A program made the position numbers and the translations under genes. The notes under the pieces are model-generated. The model saw nothing but the letters and a program-made list of their open reading frames with translations. It was not told the DNA's origin and did no database searches. 42,573 nucleotides of DNA from an uncultured Pseudomonadota bacterium (GTDB lineage: Bacteria > Pseudomonadota > Gammaproteobacteria > Burkholderiales > Rhodocyclaceae): positions 1 to 42,573 of the forward strand of contig CAMLHL010000019.1 in the NCBI GenBank assembly GCA_946479855.1, in the 5' to 3' direction. Below, piece after piece: positions 9,586 to 16,917 of the stretch. Numbering within the stretch: the stretch's first letter is position 1; every line of letters starts with the position of its first letter.

Positions 9586-10038
9586 ATGTTGATTACCCGC
9601 CGTCTCGAATTCGATGCCGGGCACCGCATCCCCGACCATAAAAGCCAGTGCCGCCACTTGCACGGGCATCGCTACGCCATCGAAATCACGCTCTCCGGCA
9701 GCGTCATCGACAAGACCGGCGATGCCGCCAATGGCATGGTGATGGATTTCTCGCAGGTCAAGGATCTGGCCAACGCCCATCTGATCAAGAAATGGGACCA
9801 TGCCTTCCTCGCCTACGCTGGCGACAAGGCCATCGTCGACTTCCTGACCTCGCTGCCCGGCCACAAAACCGTCATCCTCGACCGCGTGCCAACCGCCGAG
9901 AACCTGGCCCGCATCGCGTTCGAGCGCCTCGATGCCGTCTACCGCGACACCTATGGCAACCACCTGCTCCTCGAACAGGTCAGGCTATACGAAACGCCCA
10001 ATTGCTGGGCCGACGCGCTGCGCACCCGGCTGGATTGA
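9586..10038 (+). CDS. queD: 6-carboxytetrahydropterin synthase
   Basis: A 150-residue member of the 6-pyruvoyl-tetrahydropterin synthase family; QueD makes 6-carboxy-tetrahydropterin from dihydroneopterin triphosphate for queuosine tRNA modification. The zinc ligands are visible as His13 (DAGHRI) and His26/His28 (HLHGH), with the catalytic Cys22 before them. WDHAF near residue 70 and PTAENLA near residue 104 supply further active-site residues. Length is a little above E. coli QueD (121), as in many betaproteobacteria. No queC or queE is recognisable nearby. A promoter for the following gene overlaps its stop codon. Confidence 0.93.
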   Translation: MLITRRLEFDAGHRIPDHKSQCRHLHGHRYAIEITLSGSVIDKTGDAANGMVMDFSQVKDLANAHLIKKWDHAFLAYAGDKAIVDFLTSLPGHKTVILDRVPTAENLARIAFERLDAVYRDTYGNHLLLEQVRLYETPNCWADALRTRLD

Positions 10039-10063
10039 GCCGAAAAAAATCTCCCCCTATACT
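10035..10063 (+). promoter_or_regulatory. Candidate sigma-70 promoter of the patatin gene
   Basis: TTGAGC (10035-10040) and TATACT (10058-10063) are separated by exactly 17 bases and overlap the queD stop codon. They lie about 45 bases before the leader ORF. Confidence 0.65.
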
Positions 10064-10106
10064 GGGCGACGAGGGCAAAGGCATACCCAGCCCCGAGGAG
10101 AGGGAG

Positions 10107-10172
10107 ATGGCAAACAAGACCACAGACGACAGACAGCCGTCCAGGCGCCACTTGCGCGCGGGATCGGCATGA
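10107..10172 (+). CDS. 21-residue leader ORF coupled to the patatin gene
   Basis: A short frame of 21 codons begins with ATG after the strong purine-rich site GAGGAGAGGGAG and ends at a TGA that overlaps the patatin ATG (ATGA at 10169-10172). The patatin start itself has only a weak ribosome-binding site, so translation is probably reinitiated from this leader. The peptide is hydrophilic and basic in its second half (RQPSRRHLRAGSA) and shows no attenuation-type codon run. It is more likely a coupling device than a functional peptide; that is inference. Confidence 0.5.
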   Translation: MANKTTDDRQPSRRHLRAGSA

Positions 10173-11317
10173 CCCTGCCGACGCACGGCGTACCGAATAC
10201 CGCACTGGTCCTCACGGGCGGCGGCGCACGTGCCGCCTATCAAGTGGGTGTGCTACTGGCTGTCGCCAAACTCTCGGGAAACCGGCGACAAAACCCCTTC
10301 CCCATCCTCTGCGGCACCTCGGCCGGCGCCATCAACGCCACCAGCATCGCCTGTCTCGCCGACAATTTTGGCAAAGCCGTCTCGGTGCTCGCCAGCTTCT
10401 GGCGCAACATGCACGCTGGCGACATCTACCGTGCCGATCCGCTCGGCATCGCCGCCTCAGGAGCGCACTGGCTGACTACCCTGACCATGGGCTGGCTGAC
10501 CCGCAATCCGCCGCGCTCCCTGCTCGACAACGCACCGCTGCGCGATCTCCTGACCCGCCACCTTGATTTCCGCGGCATCGAACGCTCCATCGCCAAGGGC
10601 GTCCTGCACGCGCTGAGCGTTTCTGCCTCCGGTTACGAATCGGGCGACAACATCAATTTTTTCCAGGGCCACCCCAGTGCGCAACCCTGGCATCGGGTCC
10701 AGCGCATCGGCATCCGTTCCGAGATCAGCGTCGACCACCTGCTGGCCTCCAGCGCCATTCCCTTCATTTTTCCGGCCACCAAAATTCATCGCGAATATTT
10801 CGGCGATGGCTCGATGCGCCAGTTGGCACCGATTTCGCCGGCCATCCACCTCGGCGCCGAACGCGTGTTGATCGTCGGCGCCGGACGCAAGAACGAACAC
10901 CAGGAACGACGACGGGTAGACGGCCACCCTTCGCTCGCCCAGATCGCCGGCCATGCCCTATCCAGCATCTTCCTCGACAGCCTGGCAGTCGATATCGAAC
11001 GCATGCAGCGGATCAACCGAACCCTTTCGTCCATCCCGGCGGATATTCGCGATCAGAGCGACATCCCCCTGCGCCCGATCCGCACACTGATCATCGCCCC
11101 CTCAGAACGCCTCGAACGTATTGCCGCCGAACACGCCAAGGCCTTGCCCTGGGCCATGAAGATGATGCTGAGGGGAATCGGCGGCATGAATCGCCGCAAT
11201 GGCACGCTAGCCAGCTATCTGCTGTTCGAGAAGCCCTATACCCGGGCACTGATCGATCTGGGCTACGCCGACACCATGGCCCGCTCGCAGGAAGTTGGGG
11301 ACTTCCTCGATCTCTGA
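10169..11317 (+). CDS. Patatin-like phospholipase
   Basis: A 382-residue protein with the patatin hydrolase fold: oxyanion-hole glycines in TGGGARAAYQVG (about residues 16-27), the nucleophile Ser51 in GTSAG, and the catalytic aspartate 213 in FGDGS. Such enzymes cleave acyl esters of phospholipids or storage lipids. No signal peptide is visible; the N-terminus enters the fold at once, so a cytoplasmic or membrane-surface site is likely. The family is too broad to name a substrate. The start overlaps the stop of the short leader ORF. The C-terminus MARSQEVGDFLDL is echoed by a fragment at 11757-11801. Confidence 0.9.
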   Translation: MTLPTHGVPNTALVLTGGGARAAYQVGVLLAVAKLSGNRRQNPFPILCGTSAGAINATSIACLADNFGKAVSVLASFWRNMHAGDIYRADPLGIAASGAHWLTTLTMGWLTRNPPRSLLDNAPLRDLLTRHLDFRGIERSIAKGVLHALSVSASGYESGDNINFFQGHPSAQPWHRVQRIGIRSEISVDHLLASSAIPFIFPATKIHREYFGDGSMRQLAPISPAIHLGAERVLIVGAGRKNEHQERRRVDGHPSLAQIAGHALSSIFLDSLAVDIERMQRINRTLSSIPADIRDQSDIPLRPIRTLIIAPSERLERIAAEHAKALPWAMKMMLRGIGGMNRRNGTLASYLLFEKPYTRALIDLGYADTMARSQEVGDFLDL

Positions 11318-11451
11318 GAGATTTGGCGAATCCTGGCCGGACAATCAGTTTTTCGGCCTAGCTCGAGATGACGGAAACACGGCCAATTCGGCGCGACAGA
11401 GCAGCACCAGAATTTTTCAATCAAGGCGCGGCCTTAGAGGCAACGCGCCGA

Positions 11452-11673
11452 TCAGGCCTCGTCGTCCAAGGAAGCGCCATCAGCCGCTGTTTCAAGCATC
11501 AGCGCCTCGGCATTACGCTCGAAGTACAACTCGATAGCCTCGCGCAGGTTGGCCACGGCTTCGGCATCAGTTGCACCATCACTGGCCACGTCAATATCCA
11601 GGCAGCGTGCAACGAACACGCCGTCTTCGGGGTAAACCTCGTATTTGATTTTGTAGCGGGTGGATTCGTTCAT
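11452..11673 (-). CDS. HicB-like antitoxin-type protein, no HicA partner
   Basis: A 73-residue protein with the HicB/UPF0150 fold: YKIKYEVYPEDGVFVARCLDIDVASDGATDAEAVANLREAIELYFE. In classic type II systems HicB neutralises the HicA ribonuclease, encoded immediately beside it. No HicA-sized frame with the dsRBD-like pattern lies on either side, so this is a solitary homologue, perhaps a remnant or an independent regulator. The acidic C-terminus (ETAADGASLDDEA) replaces the usual DNA-binding domain. It sits between the patatin gene and the tRNA-Ser integration site, in a segment that carries signs of earlier rearrangement. Confidence 0.75.
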   Translation of the reverse strand: MNESTRYKIKYEVYPEDGVFVARCLDIDVASDGATDAEAVANLREAIELYFERNAEALMLETAADGASLDDEA

Positions 11674-11756
11674 GGCGATATGCCCGGAGTGGCGTCGACA
11701 ACGCGCCGGATTTCAAGTCGGCGCGGCCCTGAGCCACGCTAACGGGCAACGCCGGC

Positions 11757-11801
11757 AACATGGCGAACTCGCCGAAAATCGGCGACTTTCTCGGGCTTTG
11801 A
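11757..11801 (+). pseudogene. Decayed copy of the patatin gene 3' end
   Basis: The codons at 11760-11801 read MANSPKIGDFLGL and stop, close to the patatin C-terminus MARSQEVGDFLDL. At DNA level 26 of 32 bases match between 11297-11328 and 11781-11812, including the bases after the stop codon (TGAGA, one base, ATTTGGCG). No longer open frame is attached upstream. It may be debris of a duplication or a former paralogue at the integration site. Confidence 0.45.
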
Positions 11802-11807
11802 GATATT

Positions 11808-11863
11808 TGGCGGGTCCGGTGAGATTCGAACTCACGATGGGTTTCCCCACGCCGGTTTTCAAG
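11808..11863. repeat. Left attachment site (att), truncated tRNA-Ser copy
   Basis: These 56 bases equal the 3' part of the tRNA-Ser gene, from within the anticodon loop to the CCA. After ...TTTTCAAG the sequence diverges from the tRNA. On the chromosome before integration this was the tRNA 3' end; it is now separated from its 5' part by the element. Confidence 0.93.
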
Positions 11864-11983
11864 TAACTCGTAGGCTGACTTTATGCAACTTTTCACAGGT
11901 TGCGTAAGCCATACGATCCCCACCAATACATGCAACTCTGCTTCCTTTACATTTTTTGTAGCCTGTCATAACTTTACCTAGAC

Positions 11984-12004
11984 TGCTTACGCGGTGCTTA
12001 CCGC
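11984..12004. promoter_or_regulatory. Left arm-type repeat pair
   Basis: TGCTTAC (11984-11990) and TGCTTACCGC (11995-12004) repeat with an 11-base period between att and the integrase gene, 20 bases before its start. The same pair with the same period occurs at the right end (21670-21690), and a reverse-oriented GTAAGC is at 11904-11909. They are likely binding sites for the integrase N-terminal domain or for the excisionase, and could also let the protein repress its own promoter. Confidence 0.6.
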
Positions 12005-12023
12005 GCATCTAGGAGACTGAAAA

Positions 12024-13280
12024 ATGGCCAAGCTAACAAAGACCTACATTGACAAAATCACACCACCGGCAAGCGGGTATGACCTGCACTGGGATGAGCA
12101 AGACAGAGGGTTCGGCCTGCGCGTTACAAAGGACGGAAAGCGCACCTACATCGCTCAAGGGCGCGTCAATGGAAAGGAAGCTCGTATCAGTATCGGGCCG
12201 CATGGTGTATTCACCGTTGACCAAGCACGCGAAGCTGCGCGCGAACATTTACGGAGCATGCGACAAGGAATCGATCCGCGAGCCGTTGCCAAGGAGCGAG
12301 CCGCCGAAACAGTTAGCCTCCGCGATGTGGCGGATGCATACAAGCGAGACCGCCAGTTAAAGGACAGCAGCAAGGCCGAGATCGAGCGCCATGTCACCAC
12401 CACCTTCGAAGCATGGCTCAAGAAGCCTGTGTCGAGCATTAGCCGCGAGGCCGTCACTAAGCGGTTCAACGAAATCAAGAATCACGGCCTGCGCGGCGAT
12501 GGACCGGCCCCCGCTCAGGCGAACCAAGGATTCGCAATATTAAGGGCATTAATCAATTACGCGATTCGGGAATACCGCAAGCCTGATGGGTCAGCCATCC
12601 TTACTGACAACCCTGTTGAGGTGCTGCACAAAAAATGGGCGCCGATCAAGGCAAAGACAAGCCGTATCCCTGAAAAGAAGGTTGGTGCAGTGTGGTACGC
12701 GCTTCAGCAGTGGCGAGAGGCGGCCTACAACCGCGACACCCTTGCTAGCATCGACCTCGTTACCTTCCTTCTTTTGACCGGTAGCCGAATCGGTGAAGCC
12801 AGCGCCCTAACTTGGGACCGGGTAAATCTGGACGAGGGCTGGTGGCACTTACCCGACCCTAAAAATTCTAACCCGGTCTGGTTGCCGCTATCCAGCCAAG
12901 CCGCTGAACTGCTCAAAACCCGCCAGCGCGTCAAGGGGATTGACTTTGTCTTTGCCAGTTGGGGCAAGTGTGGGCATATCCGCGACCCACGCGACACGAT
13001 GAAAAAGGTAAGCGAGATTGCCGGACTACATCTATCGCCACATGACTTAAGACGCACCTTCACGACGATCGGCATTGCCTACTGCGGAATTGACTTGTTC
13101 AAGGTAGAACTACTGACAAACCATGTACCCAAGTCCGTGACAGAGCGCCATTACTTAGAAACGTCGCGCCTTGAATATCTGATGCCGCAGGTACAGAAAA
13201 TCGCTGATTGGATTGTTGATCAAGGACGGATTGCGGAGGCTATTGCCAAAGGCAAAAACATCCTGCAATTTAGCGCTTAA
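12024..13280 (+). CDS. int: P4-type tyrosine integrase
   Basis: A 418-residue site-specific recombinase. The N-terminus (residues 1-85, KLTKTYIDKITPPASGYDL... GFGLRVTKDGKRTYI) is the arm-binding DUF4102-like domain of P4-type integrases; a core-binding SAM-like domain follows (about 95-190). Catalytic residues are Arg255 (TGSRIGEA), His340 and Arg343 (SPHDLRRT), His367 (TNHVPKSVT) and the nucleophile Tyr377 (ERHYLE). All appear intact, so the enzyme should be active. A GGAGACTGAAAA site precedes the ATG. It lies 160 bases from the left att site and reads into the element. It would integrate the element into tRNA-Ser and, with an excisionase, remove it. Confidence 0.96.
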   Translation: MAKLTKTYIDKITPPASGYDLHWDEQDRGFGLRVTKDGKRTYIAQGRVNGKEARISIGPHGVFTVDQAREAAREHLRSMRQGIDPRAVAKERAAETVSLRDVADAYKRDRQLKDSSKAEIERHVTTTFEAWLKKPVSSISREAVTKRFNEIKNHGLRGDGPAPAQANQGFAILRALINYAIREYRKPDGSAILTDNPVEVLHKKWAPIKAKTSRIPEKKVGAVWYALQQWREAAYNRDTLASIDLVTFLLLTGSRIGEASALTWDRVNLDEGWWHLPDPKNSNPVWLPLSSQAAELLKTRQRVKGIDFVFASWGKCGHIRDPRDTMKKVSEIAGLHLSPHDLRRTFTTIGIAYCGIDLFKVELLTNHVPKSVTERHYLETSRLEYLMPQVQKIADWIVDQGRIAEAIAKGKNILQFSA

Positions 13281-13378
13281 CCATTGATTAATTTAACTTT
13301 ACAGCCGTTACGCAGAACGCAAATTATCCAACCTTGCTGCGTAAAGCTGTGCTAACTTAGCGCCAAGTAAACCAGCCC

Positions 13379-13545
13379 GTGCAATGCGTGGCAGGTCGGT
13401 GCCGGAAACGGGGCACCGGTTATCAAATATCCGTCTCCATTAGCCGAATGAGCAAGGGTGAAAGTCCCCCAGGCACCGGACACGGACAGCAGTCCAAAGC
13501 GGGTGACGACCGCAGGCCCAGCGCGGTAGCGCTGAAACCTGTTAT
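13379..13545 (+). ncRNA. Structured RNA region, P4 CI/C4 antisense-RNA-like
   Basis: This non-coding stretch between the integrase and the AlpA-like gene is rich in short perfect stems: GGTGCC with GGCACC around 13399-13417, GCGG/CCGC closing GTGACGA near 13499-13513, and AGCGC-GGTA-GCGCT near 13520-13533. It contains GGGTGAAAGTCCC and CGGACAGCAGTCC elements. In P4-like elements this place holds the CI or C4-type antisense RNA that controls replication genes by pairing with the leader. The assignment rests on position and remembered motif resemblance, not on a covariance-model match. Confidence 0.5.
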
Positions 13546-13575
13546 CGCTCACCTGTTTTATATATGTGGTGAGCG
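13546..13575 (+). promoter_or_regulatory. Leader hairpin before the AlpA-like gene
   Basis: CGCTCACC (13546-13553) pairs perfectly with GGTGAGCG (13568-13575) around a 14-base A/T-rich loop, 17 bases before the ATG. A GAAACCTG sequence stands on each side (13534 and 13582). No T-run follows, so it is more likely a translational or antisense-RNA target structure, or an operator, than a terminator. Confidence 0.55.
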
Positions 13576-13592
13576 GCATTCGGAAACCTGCC

Positions 13593-13829
13593 ATGACCAC
13601 AACCAATACCGCATTAGAACTGCTGACAAACGAAGAAGCCGCCTCCCTCCTCGGGATTCGCCCAAATACCTTGGAAATCTGGCGGACAAAGGGAAAAGGC
13701 CCGGAGTTCGTCAAGATGGGAAAGCAGAAGCAAGCCCCCATTCGCTACCTACGTCAGAAGATTTTTGCGTGGCTAGAAGCGCAATCTTTCGCTAGCACCA
13801 GTGCCTACAACCCAATCGCAAAACACTGA
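13593..13829 (+). CDS. AlpA/excisionase-like HTH protein
   Basis: A 78-residue protein with a winged MerR-like HTH_17 fold: LLTNEEAASLLGIRPNTLEIWRTKGKGPEFVKMG, then the wing and a C-terminal helix (RYLRQKIFAWLEAQ). Proteins of this type in P4-like elements (AlpA, Vis, Cox) direct excision and switch on or off the integrase and replication promoters. The ATG at 13593 is chosen because it begins just before the conserved domain and after the leader hairpin; an earlier start would run through the hairpin. The ribosome-binding site is weak, consistent with translational control. It precedes the replication gene by 116 bases. Confidence 0.8.
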   Translation: MTTTNTALELLTNEEAASLLGIRPNTLEIWRTKGKGPEFVKMGKQKQAPIRYLRQKIFAWLEAQSFASTSAYNPIAKH

Positions 13830-13908
13830 GTTCATCAGTCGTTGCTCTGCAAATTCAATGCAGGCGCGTAGCGCACTCCTGCCAGCAGGGGAAAGCCAAT
13901 CAAGAAAA

Positions 13909-13928
13909 AGCCGTCTGACAAGACGGCT
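13909..13928 (-). terminator. Hairpin before the replication gene, oriented as a minus-strand terminator
   Basis: AGCCGTCT-GACA-AGACGGCT is a perfect 8-bp stem. On the plus strand it is flanked by A runs and stands just before the ribosome-binding site of the replication gene; on the minus strand a T-run follows it. It would stop antisense transcription leaving the replication gene, or act as a leader structure on the plus strand. Confidence 0.5.
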
Positions 13929-13945
13929 AAAAGGGAAACAACGAA

Positions 13946-16063
13946 ATGAACAACCACAGCATAGCGCCCAGCGCCACGGACATGCTTGATAATTTACAGC
14001 GACCAAATGCAGCGCTAGGTGCGGCGCAGTGTGCCGGCCAACACCCTAGCAACAACTCTTTGGAGATCGTAGCCCCAGCAGCCCCGCAGCCTGAGCGCTG
14101 GACAAACATACCGGCAGCGCTACGCGACCGCCCACAATGGGTGCTCGCTGGTACTGACAAGCGCCCCCTGACTGCCGACGGTCACGCCGCGAGCAGCACC
14201 GACACGAATACATGGACGGACTTTGAAACAGCATGCCGAGCAGCCACCACCAAGGGTCTGCATATCGGATACATGCTGCACGAGTCCGACCCTTTCGCCT
14301 GTATCGACCTAGACGTGAAGGACGGAACACCACCGGAGTACATCGAACGGTTCCAGAAAATCGTCACCACCTTCGACAGCTACACCGAGCGCTCGCGTAG
14401 TGGTAGGGGGCTGCATGTGTGGATTGAAGGCAAAATCGGCAAGGGCATGAAACGCGACGGGGTGGAGGTGTATTCGCAAGAGCGGTTCATCATCTGTACC
14501 GGCGACACATACATCGACCGACCCGTCGCCCAACGGCAAGAACTGCTGGGCAAGATTGCAAGCGAGATGCGACCCAGCGCCAGCGCCGAGATTCAGCTAG
14601 ACGGCGACGACGCCCCCGACTGGTCGCTTGCAGCATACGCGGCGGAAGACTCAGGCGAGCTAGGACGACTGTTCGCGGGTGATTGGCAAGGACGCTACCC
14701 TTCGCAGTCGGAGGCAGACTTAGCGCTGGTCAAGCTGCTTCTGCCTCATGCAGACTCCTCACGCGAATGTTGGCTGACCTTCCGACTTTCAAAGCTGGGC
14801 GAGCGTGATAAGGCGAGTCGTATCGACTACGCGCAATCAACTATATCAGAGGCAACCAAGCACCTCGCCAACGATGCGGCACAGGTAAAACACGGGCAGC
14901 AGATAGCGGAGAGCCTGTTCTGGCGGGGCTCCACACAGCGCGGCAACCCGCACCACTTCCGCCTGCTGCTTGACGATGATCTAGCCCATCTTCCTTCGTT
15001 GCGCTGGCTGGTGAAGCAGATCATTCCAGATGCGGGGATCGGTTCCATCTACGGCGACTCAGGCACCTACAAGTCATTTCTAACGCTCGACCTGTTGGCA
15101 CACATTGCCAACGGGCAGGAATGGTTCGGGCGGAAGGTGATAGCAGCCCCTGCCGTCTATATCCCGTTCGAGGGTCAAGGCGGCATTCCAGCGCGGGTTG
15201 CAGCGTGGAGGATTGCTCAAGCGAGACGACGGAATCCTGATGCGTTGCTCATTGCCTCTCCGGGCAACGAGCGCTCCAATGTCGGCGTCATTATGGAGCC
15301 TATGAACCTGCGCGAGCAGGCACACCGCGACAAGCTGGTGCAGACCCTTACCGAATGCGGGTGGGCGGGCGGCGTGCTGTGTATTGATACGCTCGCGCAC
15401 GCAGCGAACGGCATTGACGAGAACAGTAGCGAGATGGGCGAGATGATCGGCATCTTTAGAGAGCTACAGTACAGGCTGGGTGGAGTCATTTTGATTATCC
15501 ACCACAGCGGCAAGAGTCAGGAGCGAGGAATGCGGGGCTGGTCAGGTCTGCACGCTGCAATGGACTTTGTCATTGAATGCCAGCGGGACAAAAAAGACAG
15601 CAAGACGGAGGCGAAGTTCGTCTTGACCAAGGTGAAGGACGGCAGCGACGGCATGTCGTTCGCATTCGCCATGCAGCCGGTCACGCTCGGCATGGACGAC
15701 GACGGCGACGAGATTAGCTCGCTAATCGTTTGCCCGATGACAAACGAAGGTCAGTCAGTCGGTAGTGCGAAGCAGACGAAAAGGGGTATCAACGCTATCA
15801 ACGCAGAGACCGCTGCCGCTGATGACAAATTCATCTATCAGTGGGTCAGTAACGAGGTGATTGACGGAAGGTTCCCCAGCAAGAACAGCCTCAAGGGTCA
15901 GCTTCCCGAGATGAAGGAGACCTACGAGATAACTCAAGACCGGGTGGCTGCTGCTGTTGAACGGCTTATCGCTGAGGAATTGCTGATGGTCGAGAGGGAA
16001 TTGAAGTCCTCGAATGGGAACGTCTGGATTCACCCGATTGATACCCCACAGGTGGCGAAATGA
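13946..16063 (+). CDS. Primase-polymerase/RepA-type helicase fusion
   Basis: A 705-residue replication protein. The first half (about 50-200) looks like a phage NrS-1-type primase-polymerase domain: PQWVLAG, FACIDLDVKDG with acidic Asp121/Asp123, SGRGLHVWIEG and EVYSQERFIICTGD. After a linker, a RepA/AAA_25 helicase core has Walker A GDSGTYKS (370-377), FEGQGG near 408, Walker B VLCIDTLAHA (Asp481) and IIHHSGKSQERGMRG sensor residues. The C-terminus (about 590-700) is a winged-helix-like region that could bind the origin. Such fusions prime and unwind DNA of the element itself. The stop codon lies within a field of GGGTTCGCT repeats, a probable origin. N-terminal residues 1-45 are low in complexity. 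Confidence 0.85.
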   Translation: MNNHSIAPSATDMLDNLQRPNAALGAAQCAGQHPSNNSLEIVAPAAPQPERWTNIPAALRDRPQWVLAGTDKRPLTADGHAASSTDTNTWTDFETACRAATTKGLHIGYMLHESDPFACIDLDVKDGTPPEYIERFQKIVTTFDSYTERSRSGRGLHVWIEGKIGKGMKRDGVEVYSQERFIICTGDTYIDRPVAQRQELLGKIASEMRPSASAEIQLDGDDAPDWSLAAYAAEDSGELGRLFAGDWQGRYPSQSEADLALVKLLLPHADSSRECWLTFRLSKLGERDKASRIDYAQSTISEATKHLANDAAQVKHGQQIAESLFWRGSTQRGNPHHFRLLLDDDLAHLPSLRWLVKQIIPDAGIGSIYGDSGTYKSFLTLDLLAHIANGQEWFGRKVIAAPAVYIPFEGQGGIPARVAAWRIAQARRRNPDALLIASPGNERSNVGVIMEPMNLREQAHRDKLVQTLTECGWAGGVLCIDTLAHAANGIDENSSEMGEMIGIFRELQYRLGGVILIIHHSGKSQERGMRGWSGLHAAMDFVIECQRDKKDSKTEAKFVLTKVKDGSDGMSFAFAMQPVTLGMDDDGDEISSLIVCPMTNEGQSVGSAKQTKRGINAINAETAAADDKFIYQWVSNEVIDGRFPSKNSLKGQLPEMKETYEITQDRVAAAVERLIAEELLMVERELKSSNGNVWIHPIDTPQVAK

Positions 16064-16275
16064 GGCCGGGTTCGCTCAGGGTTCGCTCGGGGGTTCCATA
16101 GCGCATTACCAGCGAACCCCGAAAGCCCCGGGCTCCCCCCGCGAACTCGGGTTCGCTGGGTGGGGTTTAGCCCTTAGGGTAGCGAGCCCCTGCTACCACC
16201 CCACCCCCGAGCGGCCATCAGTTACCTGTGCCAGGCATGTTTGGGGAGGGGTTCGCTAGCGCGTACAGCCAGTGT
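16064..16275. repeat. Iteron-like GGGTTCGCT repeat field, putative replication origin
   Basis: GGGTTCGCT occurs in direct orientation at 16068-16076, 16079-16087, 16149-16157 and 16249-16257, and inverted at 16111-16119, with a one-base variant AGCGAGCCC at 16181-16189. The first two start 11 bases apart, one helical turn. Nested inverted repeats stand between them: GGTGGGGT (16159-16166) with ACCCCACC (16198-16205), and GGTAGC (16178-16183) with GCTACC (16192-16197). It directly follows the replication gene and contains no gene. Clustered repeats plus stem-loops beside a Rep gene are typical of origins. Confidence 0.65.
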
Positions 16276-16656
16276 TTAGGCAGACGCTCGCCCGATGCTA
16301 TGGTACTTGCGCCATGCGTAAAATTCGCATGCCACGTTATTAACATTCCAGCCATGCTCAGGTGCAACACCCTTTGCATCGTTCACCATTGCGGTGGGGT
16401 GTGCGTCCATCCAGTCCCATACCTGCGCACACAGCCCACCAGCGGTAGGGCGCTTCACTCCGTTGCTTTCCTCGCGCAGCATCTTCGGCACGGGTTCCTT
16501 CTTTGTGTTGGCTGCGGGTACCGCCATCACCTTCCAGCCAAAGCGCACTTCATAACCATCCTTGTGCACCGTAATTCCAACCAGTTCAGCAGGTGCTCCA
16601 GCAGCAATTCCAGCGCGGCGGGCATTCGTTCTTTTTGTATAGGTTTTCTGCTCCAT
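16276..16656 (-). CDS. Hypothetical protein of the mobile element, 126 residues
   Basis: I do not recognise this protein. It is basic at the N-terminus (KTYTKRTNARRAGIAAGAPAELVG), has a short beta-rich stretch (ITVHKDGYEVRFGWKV) and ends in a helical block rich in aromatic residues (CAQVWDWMDAHPTAMVNDAK, then NNVACEFYAWRKYHSI). The start at 16656 is chosen over a longer frame because AGGAAG stands about ten bases upstream. It is convergent to the replication gene, with the repeat field between the two stop codons. The location suggests a part in copy control or replication, but no motif proves it. Confidence 0.7.
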   Translation of the reverse strand: MEQKTYTKRTNARRAGIAAGAPAELVGITVHKDGYEVRFGWKVMAVPAANTKKEPVPKMLREESNGVKRPTAGGLCAQVWDWMDAHPTAMVNDAKGVAPEHGWNVNNVACEFYAWRKYHSIGRASA

Positions 16657-16917
16657 GGTCGCGGTTCTTCCTAAAAATGAAATACGGCAACACATTAGGA
16701 TGAGCCCCTGGATTGCGGCAAGCCTACGAGGGGGGCCTAGGGGTGGGGATAGCAACACGAAAGCTGCGAACAACAAATTAGTAGTTTGCTGTTCCTTGTC
16801 CTGTAACTACCTGTTTTATCTTGTATAGAGAACACCCTTGTCATACGTTGTTTAGCACACCGTAAGTCCAGCGCTGTTTTTTACGACGCCCTGTTCTTAC
16901 CCTGCAAATAACAACGC

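Noticed and set aside
13450..13520. Possible group II intron fragment because of the GGGTGAAAGTCCC element
   Set aside because: No reverse transcriptase, no domain V-like hairpin and no intron borders were found; the place fits a P4-type regulatory RNA better.
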